From contig JANPPC010000014.1 of NCBI GenBank assembly GCA_031428275.1, positions 1 to 64,000 of the forward strand: a stretch of 64,000 nt of DNA, given 5' to 3'. Positions 17,356 through 26,387 of the stretch are shown piece after piece. Source of the stretch: Pseudobdellovibrio sp031428275 (GTDB lineage: Bacteria > Bdellovibrionota > Bdellovibrionia > Bdellovibrionales > Bdellovibrionaceae). The notes below the pieces were generated by a model. It did no database searches. It was not told the origin of the DNA and saw only the letters and a program-made list of their open reading frames with translations. Position numbers and translations under genes: made by a program. Every line of letters begins with the position of its first letter. The stretch's first letter is position 1.

Positions 17356-19158
17356 TTATTCCTCTACTTTAAGAATGGCTAAGAATGCTTCTTGTGGAAC
17401 ATCAACTGAACCGATTTGCTTCATGCGCTTTTTACCTTCTTTTTGCTTCTCAAGAAGTTTTCGCTTACGAGATATGTCACCACCATAACATTTAGCCGTC
17501 ACGTCTTTTCGGATTGCGCCTTGAGTTTCGCGGGCGATGATTTTTGCACCAATCGCAGCTTGAATATTAACTTGGTACTGTTGTCGGGGGATAAGCTCTT
17601 TCATTTTTTCAACCAACGACCGTCCACGCGGCTGCGCCTTCGAACGATGAATAATTAGTGATAGGGCATCGACCGGCTCGTCATTAATAAGGATGTCCAT
17701 TTTTACTAGATCGGCTTCTTCGAAATCCATAAATTCGTACTCTAAAGAAGCGTAACCCTTCGTAATTGATTTTAAACGATCGTAGAAATCCATCACCATC
17801 TCATTCATCGGTAACTTGTATTCGATAATGACTTTTTTCTCGTTGATGTAATCCATGCGAAGTTGGATACCGCGTTTATCTTCGCAAAGTTTCAATAGAC
17901 CACCGATGTATTCAGTCGGCGTATGCAGAGTGACCTTGACGTAGGGCTCTTCCATTAATTTAATTTGAGTTTCGTTAGGCATACCCGACGGATTTTCTAA
18001 CATGAGCACGGTACCGTCATTTTTCGTGATTCGGTAAACAACCGTAGGCGCCGTGGTAATTAAATTTAAGTTGAACTCGCGCTCGAGACGTTCCTGCACG
18101 ATCTCCATGTGTAGTAGACCTAAGAAACCACAGCGATAACCGAAGCCCAATGCTAACGACTTTTCTTTTTCGAAAGTAAGCGAAGAGTCATTTAAACAAA
18201 GTTTATCTAAAGCGTCTTTTAAGTTTTCGTATTCAGACGCAACCACCGGAAAAATACCAGCAAAAACCATTGGTTTCACCTTTTGAAAACCTGGCAAAGG
18301 TTCGAGGGCTGGCTTTTTTGCAGACGTCACAGTATCGCCGACTTTTACGTCGCGAATGTCTTTGATTCCGCAAATAATAAAGCCCACTTCACCCGAGTCT
18401 AACGCCTCAACGGGTAATGGGAAAGGAGTGTACTTACCCATACGAAGAACTTCATAATCGCGGTCTGTCGCCATGAACTTAATTCGATCACCTTTTTTAA
18501 TGATACCTTCCATCATACGAACGAGCACAACAACGCCCTGGTAAGCATCGAACCATGAATCAAAAATTAATCCCCGCGGAGTCATGTCACGGTTTGCCTT
18601 CGGAGGCGGAACCCGCGCGATAACGGCTTCTAAAATTTCGCCAATACCGATTTTTTCTTTTGCAGACGCGTGGATGATGTCGGTGCAATCAAGACCGACC
18701 GTATCTTCGATTTGTTTGGTTACGCCTTCAGGATCGGCATTTGGTAAATCTATTTTATTCAATACCGGAATAATTTCTAAATTGTTTTCTAGAGCCAAGT
18801 AAACGTTCGCTAAAGTTTGAGCCTCAACCCCTTGGGCCGCATCAACAACAAGAATCGCGCCTTCACACGCTGCTAACGAACGAGAAACTTCGTACGAAAA
18901 ATCGACGTGCCCCGGAGTATCAATCAAATTGATTTGATAAGTTTCACCATCGACTTTTGATTTATACGTCAGACAGACGGTCTGCGCTTTAATCGTGATT
19001 CCACGTTCGCGCTCAAGCTCCATATTATCTAAGAATTGTGCTTTTTTCTCGCGGTCTTCAAGTGCACCGGCGTGCGACAGTAAACCATCAGCCAAAGTTG
19101 ATTTGCCGTGATCAATATGCGCGATGATCGAGAAATTGCGTATAAACTTTGGATCCAA
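17356..19158 (-). CDS. lepA: elongation factor 4 (LepA)
   Basis: Ribosome-associated GTPase that back-translocates or remodels stalled ribosomes. G1 AHIDHGKSTLADGL, G3 DTPGHVDF and G4 NKIDLP are near the N-terminus, followed by EF-G-like domains and the LepA-specific C-terminal domain (GGDISRKRKLLEKQKEGKKR). 600 residues, full length. It is the second gene of a metK-lepA-lepB-lepB-lepB run with 3-29 base gaps. Confidence 0.98.
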   Translation of the reverse strand: MDPKFIRNFSIIAHIDHGKSTLADGLLSHAGALEDREKKAQFLDNMELERERGITIKAQTVCLTYKSKVDGETYQINLIDTPGHVDFSYEVSRSLAACEGAILVVDAAQGVEAQTLANVYLALENNLEIIPVLNKIDLPNADPEGVTKQIEDTVGLDCTDIIHASAKEKIGIGEILEAVIARVPPPKANRDMTPRGLIFDSWFDAYQGVVVLVRMMEGIIKKGDRIKFMATDRDYEVLRMGKYTPFPLPVEALDSGEVGFIICGIKDIRDVKVGDTVTSAKKPALEPLPGFQKVKPMVFAGIFPVVASEYENLKDALDKLCLNDSSLTFEKEKSLALGFGYRCGFLGLLHMEIVQERLEREFNLNLITTAPTVVYRITKNDGTVLMLENPSGMPNETQIKLMEEPYVKVTLHTPTEYIGGLLKLCEDKRGIQLRMDYINEKKVIIEYKLPMNEMVMDFYDRLKSITKGYASLEYEFMDFEEADLVKMDILINDEPVDALSLIIHRSKAQPRGRSLVEKMKELIPRQQYQVNIQAAIGAKIIARETQGAIRKDVTAKCYGGDISRKRKLLEKQKEGKKRMKQIGSVDVPQEAFLAILKVEE

Positions 19159-19180
19159 TGAAAACCTCTATTGCTATTTA

Positions 19181-20347
19181 CTATTTAATAGCTTCTTTAA
19201 GCTGTTCAACTTTATTTGCTTTTTCCCAGCTAAAGAAACCTTCGTTCAATTTTTCTTCGCGACCAAAGTGACCATAAGCCGCCGTCGGAGAATAAATTGG
19301 TCTTAATAAATCGAACTCTTTTACAATTCGAGATGGGCGCAGATCCCAAACTTTACGAACTGCAGCCTCTAGCTGCTCAGAGGTATACTTACTAGTACCG
19401 TAGTCGTTGACCGAAATACTGACTGGTTCAGCAACCCCGATTGCGTAAGCAACTTGAACCAAACACTTTTCGGCTAAACCCGCAGCTACAATGTTTTTAG
19501 CTACGTGACGAGAGGCATACGCAGCAGAACGATCAACTTTCGATGGATCTTTTCCAGAGAACGCGCCGCCACCGTGAGCGCCATGGCCACCGTAAGTATC
19601 AACGATGATTTTACGGCCAGTAAGTCCAGCATCACCCATGGGACCTCCTGTAACGAAACGACCGGTTGGATTAATGTGAAATTTTGTATTTTTATCGATC
19701 CACTGAGCAGGAATTGATTTTTTGATCAGCTCTTCCATGATGAATTCGTGAATTTGTTTTAACGAAACGTCATCAGAGTGTTGAGTCGATACAACGATCG
19801 TGTCAATCCGCTTTGCTTTTCCGTTTTCGTACTGAACAGAAACTTGCGACTTAGCATCTGGACGCAACCAGTTTACTTTGTTGGTTTTTCGTAATGTGGC
19901 TAAATCACGCACTAGTTTGTGCGACATAGAAAGTGTCAACGGCATGAACTCAGGAGTTTCATTAGTCGCGTAACCGAACATCAAGCCTTGATCCCCGGCT
20001 CCTTGATCGTCTGCGCCCGTTTCTTTTACGCCCACCGCGATATCTGGAGATTGTTGCCCAACGGCAATCATAACCGCGCAAGTTTTGTAATCAAAACCTT
20101 TGTCAGAATGGTCGTAACCAATTTTTTTAACGGTATCACGAACTACGTCAGTGAAATTAAATTTTGCAGTTGTAGAAATTTCTCCGCCGACTACAACTAA
20201 ACCCGTTGTTAAAAGTGTTTCGCAAGCGACGCGACCTTTTGGATCTTGCGATAAGATCGCATCTAAGATGCCATCACTGATTTGATCTGCCATTTTATCT
20301 GGATGACCTTCGGATACGGATTCACTTGTAAAAATGAAATTTTTCAA
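19181..20347 (-). CDS. metK: S-adenosylmethionine synthase
   Basis: Makes SAM from methionine and ATP. ATP-binding GHPDKMADQISDGILDAIL (residues about 15-33), GADDQGAGDQGLMFGYAT and the P-loop GGGAFSGKDPSKVDRSAAY are intact; 388 residues is standard. TTG start, with GAGG nine bases upstream, giving the expected N-terminus MKNFIFTSESVSEGHPDK. A good promoter lies at 20389-20417 with a leader of about 35 nt, too short for a SAM riboswitch. Confidence 0.98.
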   Translation of the reverse strand: MKNFIFTSESVSEGHPDKMADQISDGILDAILSQDPKGRVACETLLTTGLVVVGGEISTTAKFNFTDVVRDTVKKIGYDHSDKGFDYKTCAVMIAVGQQSPDIAVGVKETGADDQGAGDQGLMFGYATNETPEFMPLTLSMSHKLVRDLATLRKTNKVNWLRPDAKSQVSVQYENGKAKRIDTIVVSTQHSDDVSLKQIHEFIMEELIKKSIPAQWIDKNTKFHINPTGRFVTGGPMGDAGLTGRKIIVDTYGGHGAHGGGAFSGKDPSKVDRSAAYASRHVAKNIVAAGLAEKCLVQVAYAIGVAEPVSISVNDYGTSKYTSEQLEAAVRKVWDLRPSRIVKEFDLLRPIYSPTAAYGHFGREEKLNEGFFSWEKANKVEQLKEAIK

Positions 20348-20388
20348 TTCGTCTGACCTCGCGTAAGAGTTAATGTTTCGGACACAAA

Positions 20389-20417
20389 AAATTACCGCAT
20401 GGTGCTCTAAGGGTCAA
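20389..20417 (-). promoter_or_regulatory. metK promoter (sigma70-type)
   Basis: Minus strand TTGACC (20412-20417), exactly 17 bases, TAATTT (20389-20394). Predicted transcript start is about 35 bases before the metK TTG. Confidence 0.6.
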
Positions 20418-20492
20418 TGAACAACGCCCCCCTCTTTTAAGCCTTGCACGCTTCATTAGCAAAGCTTAAGCTGCGGCCTTCAAGGAGTACTT

Positions 20493-21008
20493 TTGAAAAC
20501 AATTTTTACTATCATTTACCTTTTAATATTATGTGCCTGTTCAACGACAATTAAGACTTACGAGGGCCAGAAACCTGCCCTATTGCTTGAGAGCTATTTT
20601 AACGGGAAAATGCAAGCCCACGGCTTAGTCATGAACCGGTCTGATGAAGTAACTCGTCGTTTTGTGGTTAACCTTGATACGACCTGGAAAGGCAACATCG
20701 GAACGCTTCGCGAAGACTTCGAATGGAGCGATGGAGAGAAAACCCAACGGGTTTGGACGATCAAAAAGATTGCGGACGGAAAATATGAAGGAACTGCTTC
20801 GGACATTGATGGGATAGCGATCGGCGAATCAGCCGGAAACGCTTTTCATTGGACTTATAAAATGGATTTGAAGACTACAAGTTCTAGTTTTTACGTAAAG
20901 TTTGACGACTGGATGTATTTAGTCGACGAGAAAACTTTGATTAATGAGGCAAAAATTTATTGGTACGGACTTTATGGCGGCAAAGTTCTTATTTCTTTTC
21001 AGAAATAA
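20493..21008 (+). CDS. DUF3833-family lipoprotein
   Basis: 171 residues beginning with a short signal and lipobox LILCAC (cysteine at about residue 15), then a beta-rich domain with LLLESYFNGKMQAHGLVMNR and DFEWSDGEKTQRVWTI, which are hallmarks of DUF3833. The family is a predicted periplasmic lipoprotein of unknown biochemical function. TTG start with AAGGAG upstream. Divergent from metK; ends at a hairpin cluster convergent with hpf. Confidence 0.85.
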   Translation: MKTIFTIIYLLILCACSTTIKTYEGQKPALLLESYFNGKMQAHGLVMNRSDEVTRRFVVNLDTTWKGNIGTLREDFEWSDGEKTQRVWTIKKIADGKYEGTASDIDGIAIGESAGNAFHWTYKMDLKTTSSSFYVKFDDWMYLVDEKTLINEAKIYWYGLYGGKVLISFQK

Positions 21009-21027
21009 GAACCGCTCGTTTAAAATT

Positions 21028-21058
21028 AGCCGACTTTTTTGTTCGGCTTGTTAGCCGA
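21028..21058. terminator. alternative-hairpin terminator between convergent genes
   Basis: Three copies of the same half-site lie in a row: AGCCGA (21028), TCGGCT (21043) and AGCCGA (21053). The middle copy can pair with either neighbour. On the plus strand TCGGCT-TGTT-AGCCGA is followed by CCTTTTT, a normal intrinsic terminator. On the minus strand the alternative pairing would terminate hpf. The hpf stop codon lies inside the stem. Confidence 0.6.
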
Positions 21059-21422
21059 CCTTTTTATACTTCGGCTGGTACTCCATCTGGCTGTTAATCT
21101 CTTTCAATTTAGACTCTTTAGTTAATTCATATTTTTTATGATTTTGGTAAATCTCTTTTACTTTTAAAAACTGTTTTTCTAATTTATCTGCCATCATATC
21201 AACCGCTACGTAAGGATCACTTGCCGAGGCCGTTGCTTTAAAAAATTTCTGCTTAGTATTCATCGAAATTTCAACCACGTATTCGTGATGACTTTTTGAA
21301 TAGAATACCGAACTACGACCATCTTTTAATAAAAACTGACCAATCTGATCTAATTTTTCGTGTGTATAGGTAACTAATGATTCTGAATAATCTAGATGTT
21401 TAAACTTGTAGCTAGATTTCAT
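21051..21422 (-). CDS. hpf: ribosome hibernation promoting factor
   Basis: 123-residue RaiA/HPF-family protein that binds the 30S subunit and silences idle ribosomes. The beta-alpha-beta-beta-beta-alpha layout is visible (FKHLDYSESLVTYTHEKLDQI; YVVEISMN; FKATASASDPYVAVDMMADKLEKQ), and the conserved DPYVAVD helix entry is present. It lacks the long-form C-terminal dimerisation domain. AAGGAG precedes the ATG. In many proteobacteria hpf follows rpoN; here it lies some 3 kb away on its own. Confidence 0.93.
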   Translation of the reverse strand: MKSSYKFKHLDYSESLVTYTHEKLDQIGQFLLKDGRSSVFYSKSHHEYVVEISMNTKQKFFKATASASDPYVAVDMMADKLEKQFLKVKEIYQNHKKYELTKESKLKEINSQMEYQPKYKKVG

Positions 21423-21488
21423 GAGGCTTGCTCCTTCGACTGACGCGGACGCCAGGTTTTCATGCTCTTGATTGAGCTAAGATGTAGT

Positions 21489-21520
21489 TAAACTATCGGG
21501 TTGGGCCAGACCATAGTTTA
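21489..21520 (-). promoter_or_regulatory. inverted repeat in the hpf leader
   Basis: TAAACTAT and ATAGTTTA form perfect 8-bp arms around a 16-base G/C-rich loop, about 70 bases upstream of the hpf start. It could be a leader-RNA hairpin or a repressor site. No known riboswitch is recognised. Confidence 0.4.
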
Positions 21521-21626
21521 GGTCGTAATGAAAATTTAGTTTCTCATAATAGTTCCTCTTTAATACGACACATCAGCGAGCCGATTTGAGACAAATTTAA
21601 CAAAATAATTTGTTCGCAATAGTGTT

Positions 21627-21653
21627 TAACAAAAACGCACTAAACTCCGATAA
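21627..21653 (+). promoter_or_regulatory. sigma28 (FliA)-like promoter for the FecR-domain operon
   Basis: TAACAAAA, 11 bases, then TCCGATAA (21646-21653). The FliA consensus is TAAAGTTT-N11-GCCGATAA; the -10 half matches at 7 of 8 and the -35 half only in TAA. The predicted transcript would start near 21660, just before the AAGGAG ribosome site of the gene at 21674. Confidence 0.4.
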
Positions 21654-21673
21654 GTAGGACTTAAGGAGACGTA

Positions 21674-22735
21674 ATGAAATTAATTATTTTTGTTTTGCTT
21701 CTGGTTCCGTTCTTAGCATCTGCTGCGCCGGGCTACGGAGTTGTTACTTTAGTTAAGGGTCAGGTTGAAGCCGTTAACTCAGCCGGCGAAAAGCGAAATT
21801 TAAAAGTAGGTGATAAAATTTTTGAATCAGAAACGATCGTGACGCAAAAAAAGTCTGCCGCGCGCCTTGCAATGATGGATACAAACGTCATCGAAATTTA
21901 CCCGAGTTCGAACATGAAGATCCAACAATACATCTACAATCCAAAAGAAGATCAAAAAAATGTTAATCTTGAAGTCAGCCAAGGTCGTATTAAATCAACA
22001 GTGAAGCAGAAATATGACAATGATAAGAACAAATACAATGTGAAAACACCGGTGATCGTAGCCGGCGTGCGTGGAACCACTTTTAGCGCCGAGCATGAAC
22101 CAAAAAGTCAGCAAAGCCGTGTTATTACGTTTGAAGGCAACGTACTTGTCGGAAAACGCGGACCCGATGATATGGTTAAAGAGTTTTTTGCTGTTAAAGC
22201 GAACCAAGCCGTTAGCTTAGATGCAAAACCTGAGTCCAAACCAGAAGTTAAAGAACTTCCGCGCATCGAACAAGAAAAAATTAAACAAGACGATAAAAAA
22301 GAAGGCTTTGAAAAACCTGTTAATCTTGAGCCGGTAAAGGCGATCGAAGCTCGTGATACTAAAGTGAACGTAGCGCCTGCGGCTGCCGCCGAACAAAATG
22401 TATCTGCACCCCCTTCTTTAAAGCGCATACAAGACCCCGCTAGTGCCGTCGGAGCGGATAGACCTGCGCCATCTACTATTATTCGAGATTCGATCAACAA
22501 CCGCATTGATGAAGCAAAGGCTAGAGAAGCTATTATACGTAATCCAGTCAACACAAAGGAGCCTGTATTAGTTGCGCCAATTGCTCCAGCGCCAAATAAC
22601 CCGGACGCCGGTGCGGGTACAATACCTGTCACTTCGTGCTCTGATGGCTTTCAAGTGATCAATAATACGTGTGTTCCAATACCAGGAACCTGCGTAAGTG
22701 GCTCCCTAAATTGCAGTGGTGGTAGCGGCGGCTAA
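21674..22735 (+). CDS. FecR-domain periplasmic protein
   Basis: 353 residues with a Sec signal peptide (FVLLLVPFLASAAPG) and an N-terminal FecR domain (about residues 25-175): GVVTLVKGQVEAVN, VGDKIFESETIVT and the signature VKTPVIVAGVRGTTF. The second half is low-complexity, K/E then P/A rich, ending in a cysteine-containing Ser/Gly tail with four Cys. Such stand-alone FecR proteins are secreted rather than sigma regulators. AAGGAG precedes the ATG; the next gene, 23 bases on, is a TPR/beta-barrel protein, so they probably act together. Confidence 0.85.
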   Translation: MKLIIFVLLLVPFLASAAPGYGVVTLVKGQVEAVNSAGEKRNLKVGDKIFESETIVTQKKSAARLAMMDTNVIEIYPSSNMKIQQYIYNPKEDQKNVNLEVSQGRIKSTVKQKYDNDKNKYNVKTPVIVAGVRGTTFSAEHEPKSQQSRVITFEGNVLVGKRGPDDMVKEFFAVKANQAVSLDAKPESKPEVKELPRIEQEKIKQDDKKEGFEKPVNLEPVKAIEARDTKVNVAPAAAAEQNVSAPPSLKRIQDPASAVGADRPAPSTIIRDSINNRIDEAKAREAIIRNPVNTKEPVLVAPIAPAPNNPDAGAGTIPVTSCSDGFQVINNTCVPIPGTCVSGSLNCSGGSGG

Positions 22736-22758
22736 TCTCATTTAAAAGAAAGGTTTTC

Positions 22759-24315
22759 TTGTTACGACATCTTAGAATTTGCACAAAAACCTTTTTTTTA
22801 ATTACGCTTTTATTATCTGTAAAAGCTAAGGCCGATGAATATGATTTAGCAAAAAGTTTTATTGAACAAAAAGATTGTCAAAATGCCGTGCCAATTCTTA
22901 AGTCGTCTTTAAAAGCTCACGGCATCGAAAAACAAAAAGAAATACTATTAAGTCTTAGTTTTTGCGCCGAAGAAACGCTGGATCTTAATTTAAAGAAAGA
23001 GGCCGAACAATTATTGCTTAGAATTGATCCTCATAATGTTGGTTTACAAATTAAGTATTTAGAAACACTATTTTATCTTTCGTCATACAACGAAGCGATC
23101 AAATTCTCGATCCGCAAAAAAGAGCTTCAGGCTACACCTGAATTTTGGCTTTCTATAGGACGCACCTATTTTGAACTCGGGTTTCACGAACGCTCATTAA
23201 ACGCAATCAATCAATATTTGCGACTGAATCAAACCAACAAATCGGAAGCCCACTATTGGCTTGCTAAAAACTATATGGAACTTGAGGAGTACGCTCTAGC
23301 AGAGAAAAATTTTGCGGCGGCTCTTGATTCAAAACAGGTTGTAAAATCTTGGGTTCGTCAAAATACGGTCGATTTATTGGCTGCGGCCAAATTAAAGAAT
23401 AAGTTTTATAAAGCACGCTTAAAGCTTTCTTACGGATACGACAATAATATACTTCGTGATAATAAAAAAACGAGCGATTCGATAAGCTCGGTAGATATTT
23501 ACCAGGATTACTTCTTTATTAGAAAAAAAAAGAAACAATTAAATCTAGGGCTCGATCTAAGTTATCAGGGCTATAATAGTCATCGTGACTATCAATATGC
23601 TTCAGCAAATCTACGTATAGATTACTATCAAATTTTAACGGATTATCTAAGTCATGGCTTTAGTATTGCAGCTGGTAAAATTCAAGCCGACTTCAAAGCC
23701 GACCAAAACTACACGTTTTCATCATACTATATGACCTACGCCGCCTCAAAAACTTTTGAGATTCAACCATCGCTTATTTATTTTTCAAACTTAAATAACA
23801 ACCCTATCCAGCAAACTAGTTTTTCTTTGTCGTTATACTATTTTAGAGAAGCTGACTATATTTGGGCCAGCCCGTTTTATCGTAAAAGTTCTTCGCCAGA
23901 CCCGGTATTTGCCTTGGCCGGCGCTACTCCTTATGTTGCGCAATACTCAACGACTTCGAATTATACTCAGTCGGGTTTGATCTTAGGTTACCAAAAAACT
24001 TTGAGCGATCGTTTTAACGCAACTGTCCAGTATACTTACGTTATTTCGCAGTATGAGAAATATAATTTAGAATCTTACCCTTCGGTAGCGGTGAAAGACC
24101 CTAGTGCTCGACGTGACGATCAACAAAATGTAAAGCTCGCTTTGCAATACCGCCAAACACCGACTGTGAAATGGATTCTTTCGACCAGCAGCTCTTTTAA
24201 TAAATCTGAAGGGTTTCAGGGTTTCGCAACTTCAACTTCAACAGCTTTCCCAGATACAAATGCCAACTACGACCAGAACTTGACATCTTTGGGAGTCACT
24301 CTTGATTGGCCTTAA
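22759..24315 (+). CDS. TPR protein with C-terminal outer-membrane beta-barrel
   Basis: 518 residues: signal peptide (ITLLLSVKAKADEYD), TPR-like repeats over about residues 30-215, then from about residue 225 alternating aromatic beta-strands (KARLKLSYGYDNNILRD, LNLGLDLSYQGYNSH and others) to the end, which terminates in a strand like an outer-membrane barrel. TPR plus barrel recalls Slam/DUF560 surface-lipoprotein exporters, though only the architecture supports that. TTG start with AAAGG upstream. It is paired with the FecR protein. Confidence 0.8.
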   Translation: MLRHLRICTKTFFLITLLLSVKAKADEYDLAKSFIEQKDCQNAVPILKSSLKAHGIEKQKEILLSLSFCAEETLDLNLKKEAEQLLLRIDPHNVGLQIKYLETLFYLSSYNEAIKFSIRKKELQATPEFWLSIGRTYFELGFHERSLNAINQYLRLNQTNKSEAHYWLAKNYMELEEYALAEKNFAAALDSKQVVKSWVRQNTVDLLAAAKLKNKFYKARLKLSYGYDNNILRDNKKTSDSISSVDIYQDYFFIRKKKKQLNLGLDLSYQGYNSHRDYQYASANLRIDYYQILTDYLSHGFSIAAGKIQADFKADQNYTFSSYYMTYAASKTFEIQPSLIYFSNLNNNPIQQTSFSLSLYYFREADYIWASPFYRKSSSPDPVFALAGATPYVAQYSTTSNYTQSGLILGYQKTLSDRFNATVQYTYVISQYEKYNLESYPSVAVKDPSARRDDQQNVKLALQYRQTPTVKWILSTSSSFNKSEGFQGFATSTSTAFPDTNANYDQNLTSLGVTLDWP

Positions 24316-24327
24316 CGAAAGCCTATA

Positions 24328-24831
24328 CTAGTACTGAATGAGTGATTTAATTTTTCTGTTTTTGAAAGTCATTCGATTCAAAAATGGAAGGTCTATTAAA
24401 ACCAAAACATCTTCAATTTCATATCCAGCTTTTTTACAAAGCGTAATGGCTGCGCGCAAAGTTCCGCCCGTTGCTAAAACATCGTCACAAATGATCACGC
24501 GTTTTTTAGTTGCTGTGGGTGCAATTTCTAAGGTCGCTTGTCCGTACTCTAAGGCATAAGATTCTTGCAAAACTGGAGGAGGAAGTTTACCTGCTTTTCT
24601 GAGTGGTAAAAAGCCCTTGTTAAACTTTGCAGCCAGCATCGCGGCAAAAATAAACCCGCGGGATTCAATACCCACAAATAAGTCGACCTGGGCTAAATCG
24701 ATCTGTTTCGCAAAGTCTTGCGCCACAGCGCTAAATGCTTCAGAGTTTTGCAAAAGCGGACTGACGTCTCTGAAAAGCACACCTTGGATTGGAAAATCCG
24801 GGACATCACGAATAAGATTTTTATAATTCAT
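24328..24831 (-). CDS. apt: adenine phosphoribosyltransferase
   Basis: Salvages adenine to AMP with PRPP. The PRPP-binding motif VIICDDVLATGGTLRAA (about residues 109-125), SRGFIFAA and LRKAGKLP are characteristic; 167 residues is close to the family norm. It follows rpoN by five bases, so it is probably the last gene of the lpt-rpoN transcript; hpf is the more usual occupant of this slot. Confidence 0.95.
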   Translation of the reverse strand: MNYKNLIRDVPDFPIQGVLFRDVSPLLQNSEAFSAVAQDFAKQIDLAQVDLFVGIESRGFIFAAMLAAKFNKGFLPLRKAGKLPPPVLQESYALEYGQATLEIAPTATKKRVIICDDVLATGGTLRAAITLCKKAGYEIEDVLVLIDLPFLNRMTFKNRKIKSLIQY

Positions 24832-24836
24832 ATTAC

Positions 24837-26294
24837 TTAGAAATACTTCTTACGCTGGCTCGATGGAAGGATTTTCAAGACATCACGGTATTTTGCTACG
24901 GTACGACGTGCGATCTCGATACCCTCTTTGCGTAAAAGATCGACAAGCTTTTGATCTGAAAGAGGTTTTTTAGGATCTTCTTTAGAAACAATCTCTTTAA
25001 GTTTTAACTTAACTGATTCTGAGGCCAGATCTTCGCCACCATCAGACGAACTAATACCCGAGTTGAAAAAGTATTTAAGTTCGTAAATACCTTGCGGAGT
25101 ATGCACGTATTTAGATGTCGTAACCCGACTAACAGTTGATTCGTGCATTCCAATGTCGTTAGCAATATCGCGCAACACCATTGGTTTTAGGTGACCTGCA
25201 CCTTTTTCGAAAAACTCTTTTTGGTGCTTAACAATGCTGTCGGTTACTTTAAAAATTGTTCGCTGTCGTTGATGAATTGATTTAATTAGCCAAACCGCAG
25301 ATTTTAATTTTTCTTGAATGTATTCAGATGCTTTTTGATCGCCGGTCGGGTTTGCTCCACCCTTTAACATATTTTTGTAAAAGTTTGATATTTTTAATTT
25401 AGGCAAACCATCTTCGTTTAACGAGACAACGTAGTCGTCGCCAACTTTGTAAACGTAAACGTCTGGTGTTACGTAGTGCGTATCGTTCCCAGCATATCCA
25501 CGACCTGGCTTAGGCTCCATAGCGTAGATAATTTTACAGATTTCGATCACTTCTTCCATCGAACGGTTTAGACCCTTTGCGATGGCTTCGTAGTTCTTTT
25601 TTTCTAAATCTTTTAGGTGATTATTAATCAACATGACAAGATCATTCGTGTCTTCCTCTAAAAGTTTTGCCTGAATTAACAAACATTCTTTCAAATCTCG
25701 ACAGCCCACGCCTGGTGGGTCAAATTCATGAATCAGACTTAAGGCATCTTCTAAATCATCGATATCTAATTTTTCTTCTTCAGAAATTTGCGTTAGCGGA
25801 ACTTTTAAATAACCATCGTCATCAATATGCGCGATTATGGCGTCAGCCGCTTTGGCTTCTTGCTCTGAAAAACCCGCCATCTTTACTTGCCAGTAAATAT
25901 GTTCATGTAATGTTTGGGTTGAAGAAATAATATTTTCATAGTTCATGATCTCTTCATTACCTGAAGAAGCTTCACGAGGAGCTTTATGTTGGGTTTCTAA
26001 ATAAGATTCCCATTCAAATTCGTCTTGTTTTTGCGGATCTTGAACACTTTCAGAAGAACTGGCATCAACGGCTACTTCTGCATTATCCGAAGTTTGCGCG
26101 TCGGCTTCTTTAGTTCTTTGAAAGTCTTCTTCTTTTAAAACTTCGGCTTCTTCCAAGATAGGGTTTTCTTCTAGCTCACTTCGAACTTGGGTTTCAAGTT
26201 CAAGACGCGACATTTGCAAAAGTTTGATCGCCTGCTGCAGTTGCGGCGTAATGACCAAGTTTTGACTAAGATTCATCGTCTGTCTAAGTGCCAT
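24837..26294 (-). CDS. rpoN: RNA polymerase sigma-54 factor
   Basis: Alternative sigma factor that needs AAA+ activators. Region I is the Gln/Leu-rich MNLSQNLVITPQLQQAIKLL with LEENPILEE; an acidic region II follows (about residues 55-110); region III contains the core-binding and HTH segments (LRDIANDIGMHESTVSRVT); and the RpoN box ARRTVAKYRD is near residue 463. 485 residues, full length. The window also encodes a cognate activator at 44437. Confidence 0.97.
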   Translation of the reverse strand: MALRQTMNLSQNLVITPQLQQAIKLLQMSRLELETQVRSELEENPILEEAEVLKEEDFQRTKEADAQTSDNAEVAVDASSSESVQDPQKQDEFEWESYLETQHKAPREASSGNEEIMNYENIISSTQTLHEHIYWQVKMAGFSEQEAKAADAIIAHIDDDGYLKVPLTQISEEEKLDIDDLEDALSLIHEFDPPGVGCRDLKECLLIQAKLLEEDTNDLVMLINNHLKDLEKKNYEAIAKGLNRSMEEVIEICKIIYAMEPKPGRGYAGNDTHYVTPDVYVYKVGDDYVVSLNEDGLPKLKISNFYKNMLKGGANPTGDQKASEYIQEKLKSAVWLIKSIHQRQRTIFKVTDSIVKHQKEFFEKGAGHLKPMVLRDIANDIGMHESTVSRVTTSKYVHTPQGIYELKYFFNSGISSSDGGEDLASESVKLKLKEIVSKEDPKKPLSDQKLVDLLRKEGIEIARRTVAKYRDVLKILPSSQRKKYF

Positions 26295-26338
26295 TCTTAT
26301 CTGTCCCCATTTAAAATATGCGCTTTGCTATACTTTTA

Positions 26339-26367
26339 AGTTTACACAAACTTTCTTCAAACCTCAA
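26339..26367 (-). promoter_or_regulatory. candidate rpoN promoter
   Basis: Minus strand TTGAGG (26362-26367), 17 bases, TAAACT (26339-26344), in the 93-base gap between lptB and rpoN. Each box matches consensus at four of six. It may allow rpoN expression separate from the lpt genes. Confidence 0.4.
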
Positions 26368-26387
26368 AAGATTTGAAAAATCAGGTT

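Noticed and set aside
20348..20492. Possible SAM riboswitch ahead of metK.
   Set aside because: The predicted leader is only about 35 nt, with no SAM-I, II or III type helices seen; a normal promoter explains the gap.
22108..22632. A 174-codon minus-strand frame inside the FecR-domain gene.
   Set aside because: Low-complexity antisense shadow of a Pro/Ala/Lys-rich region; no ribosome site or motif.
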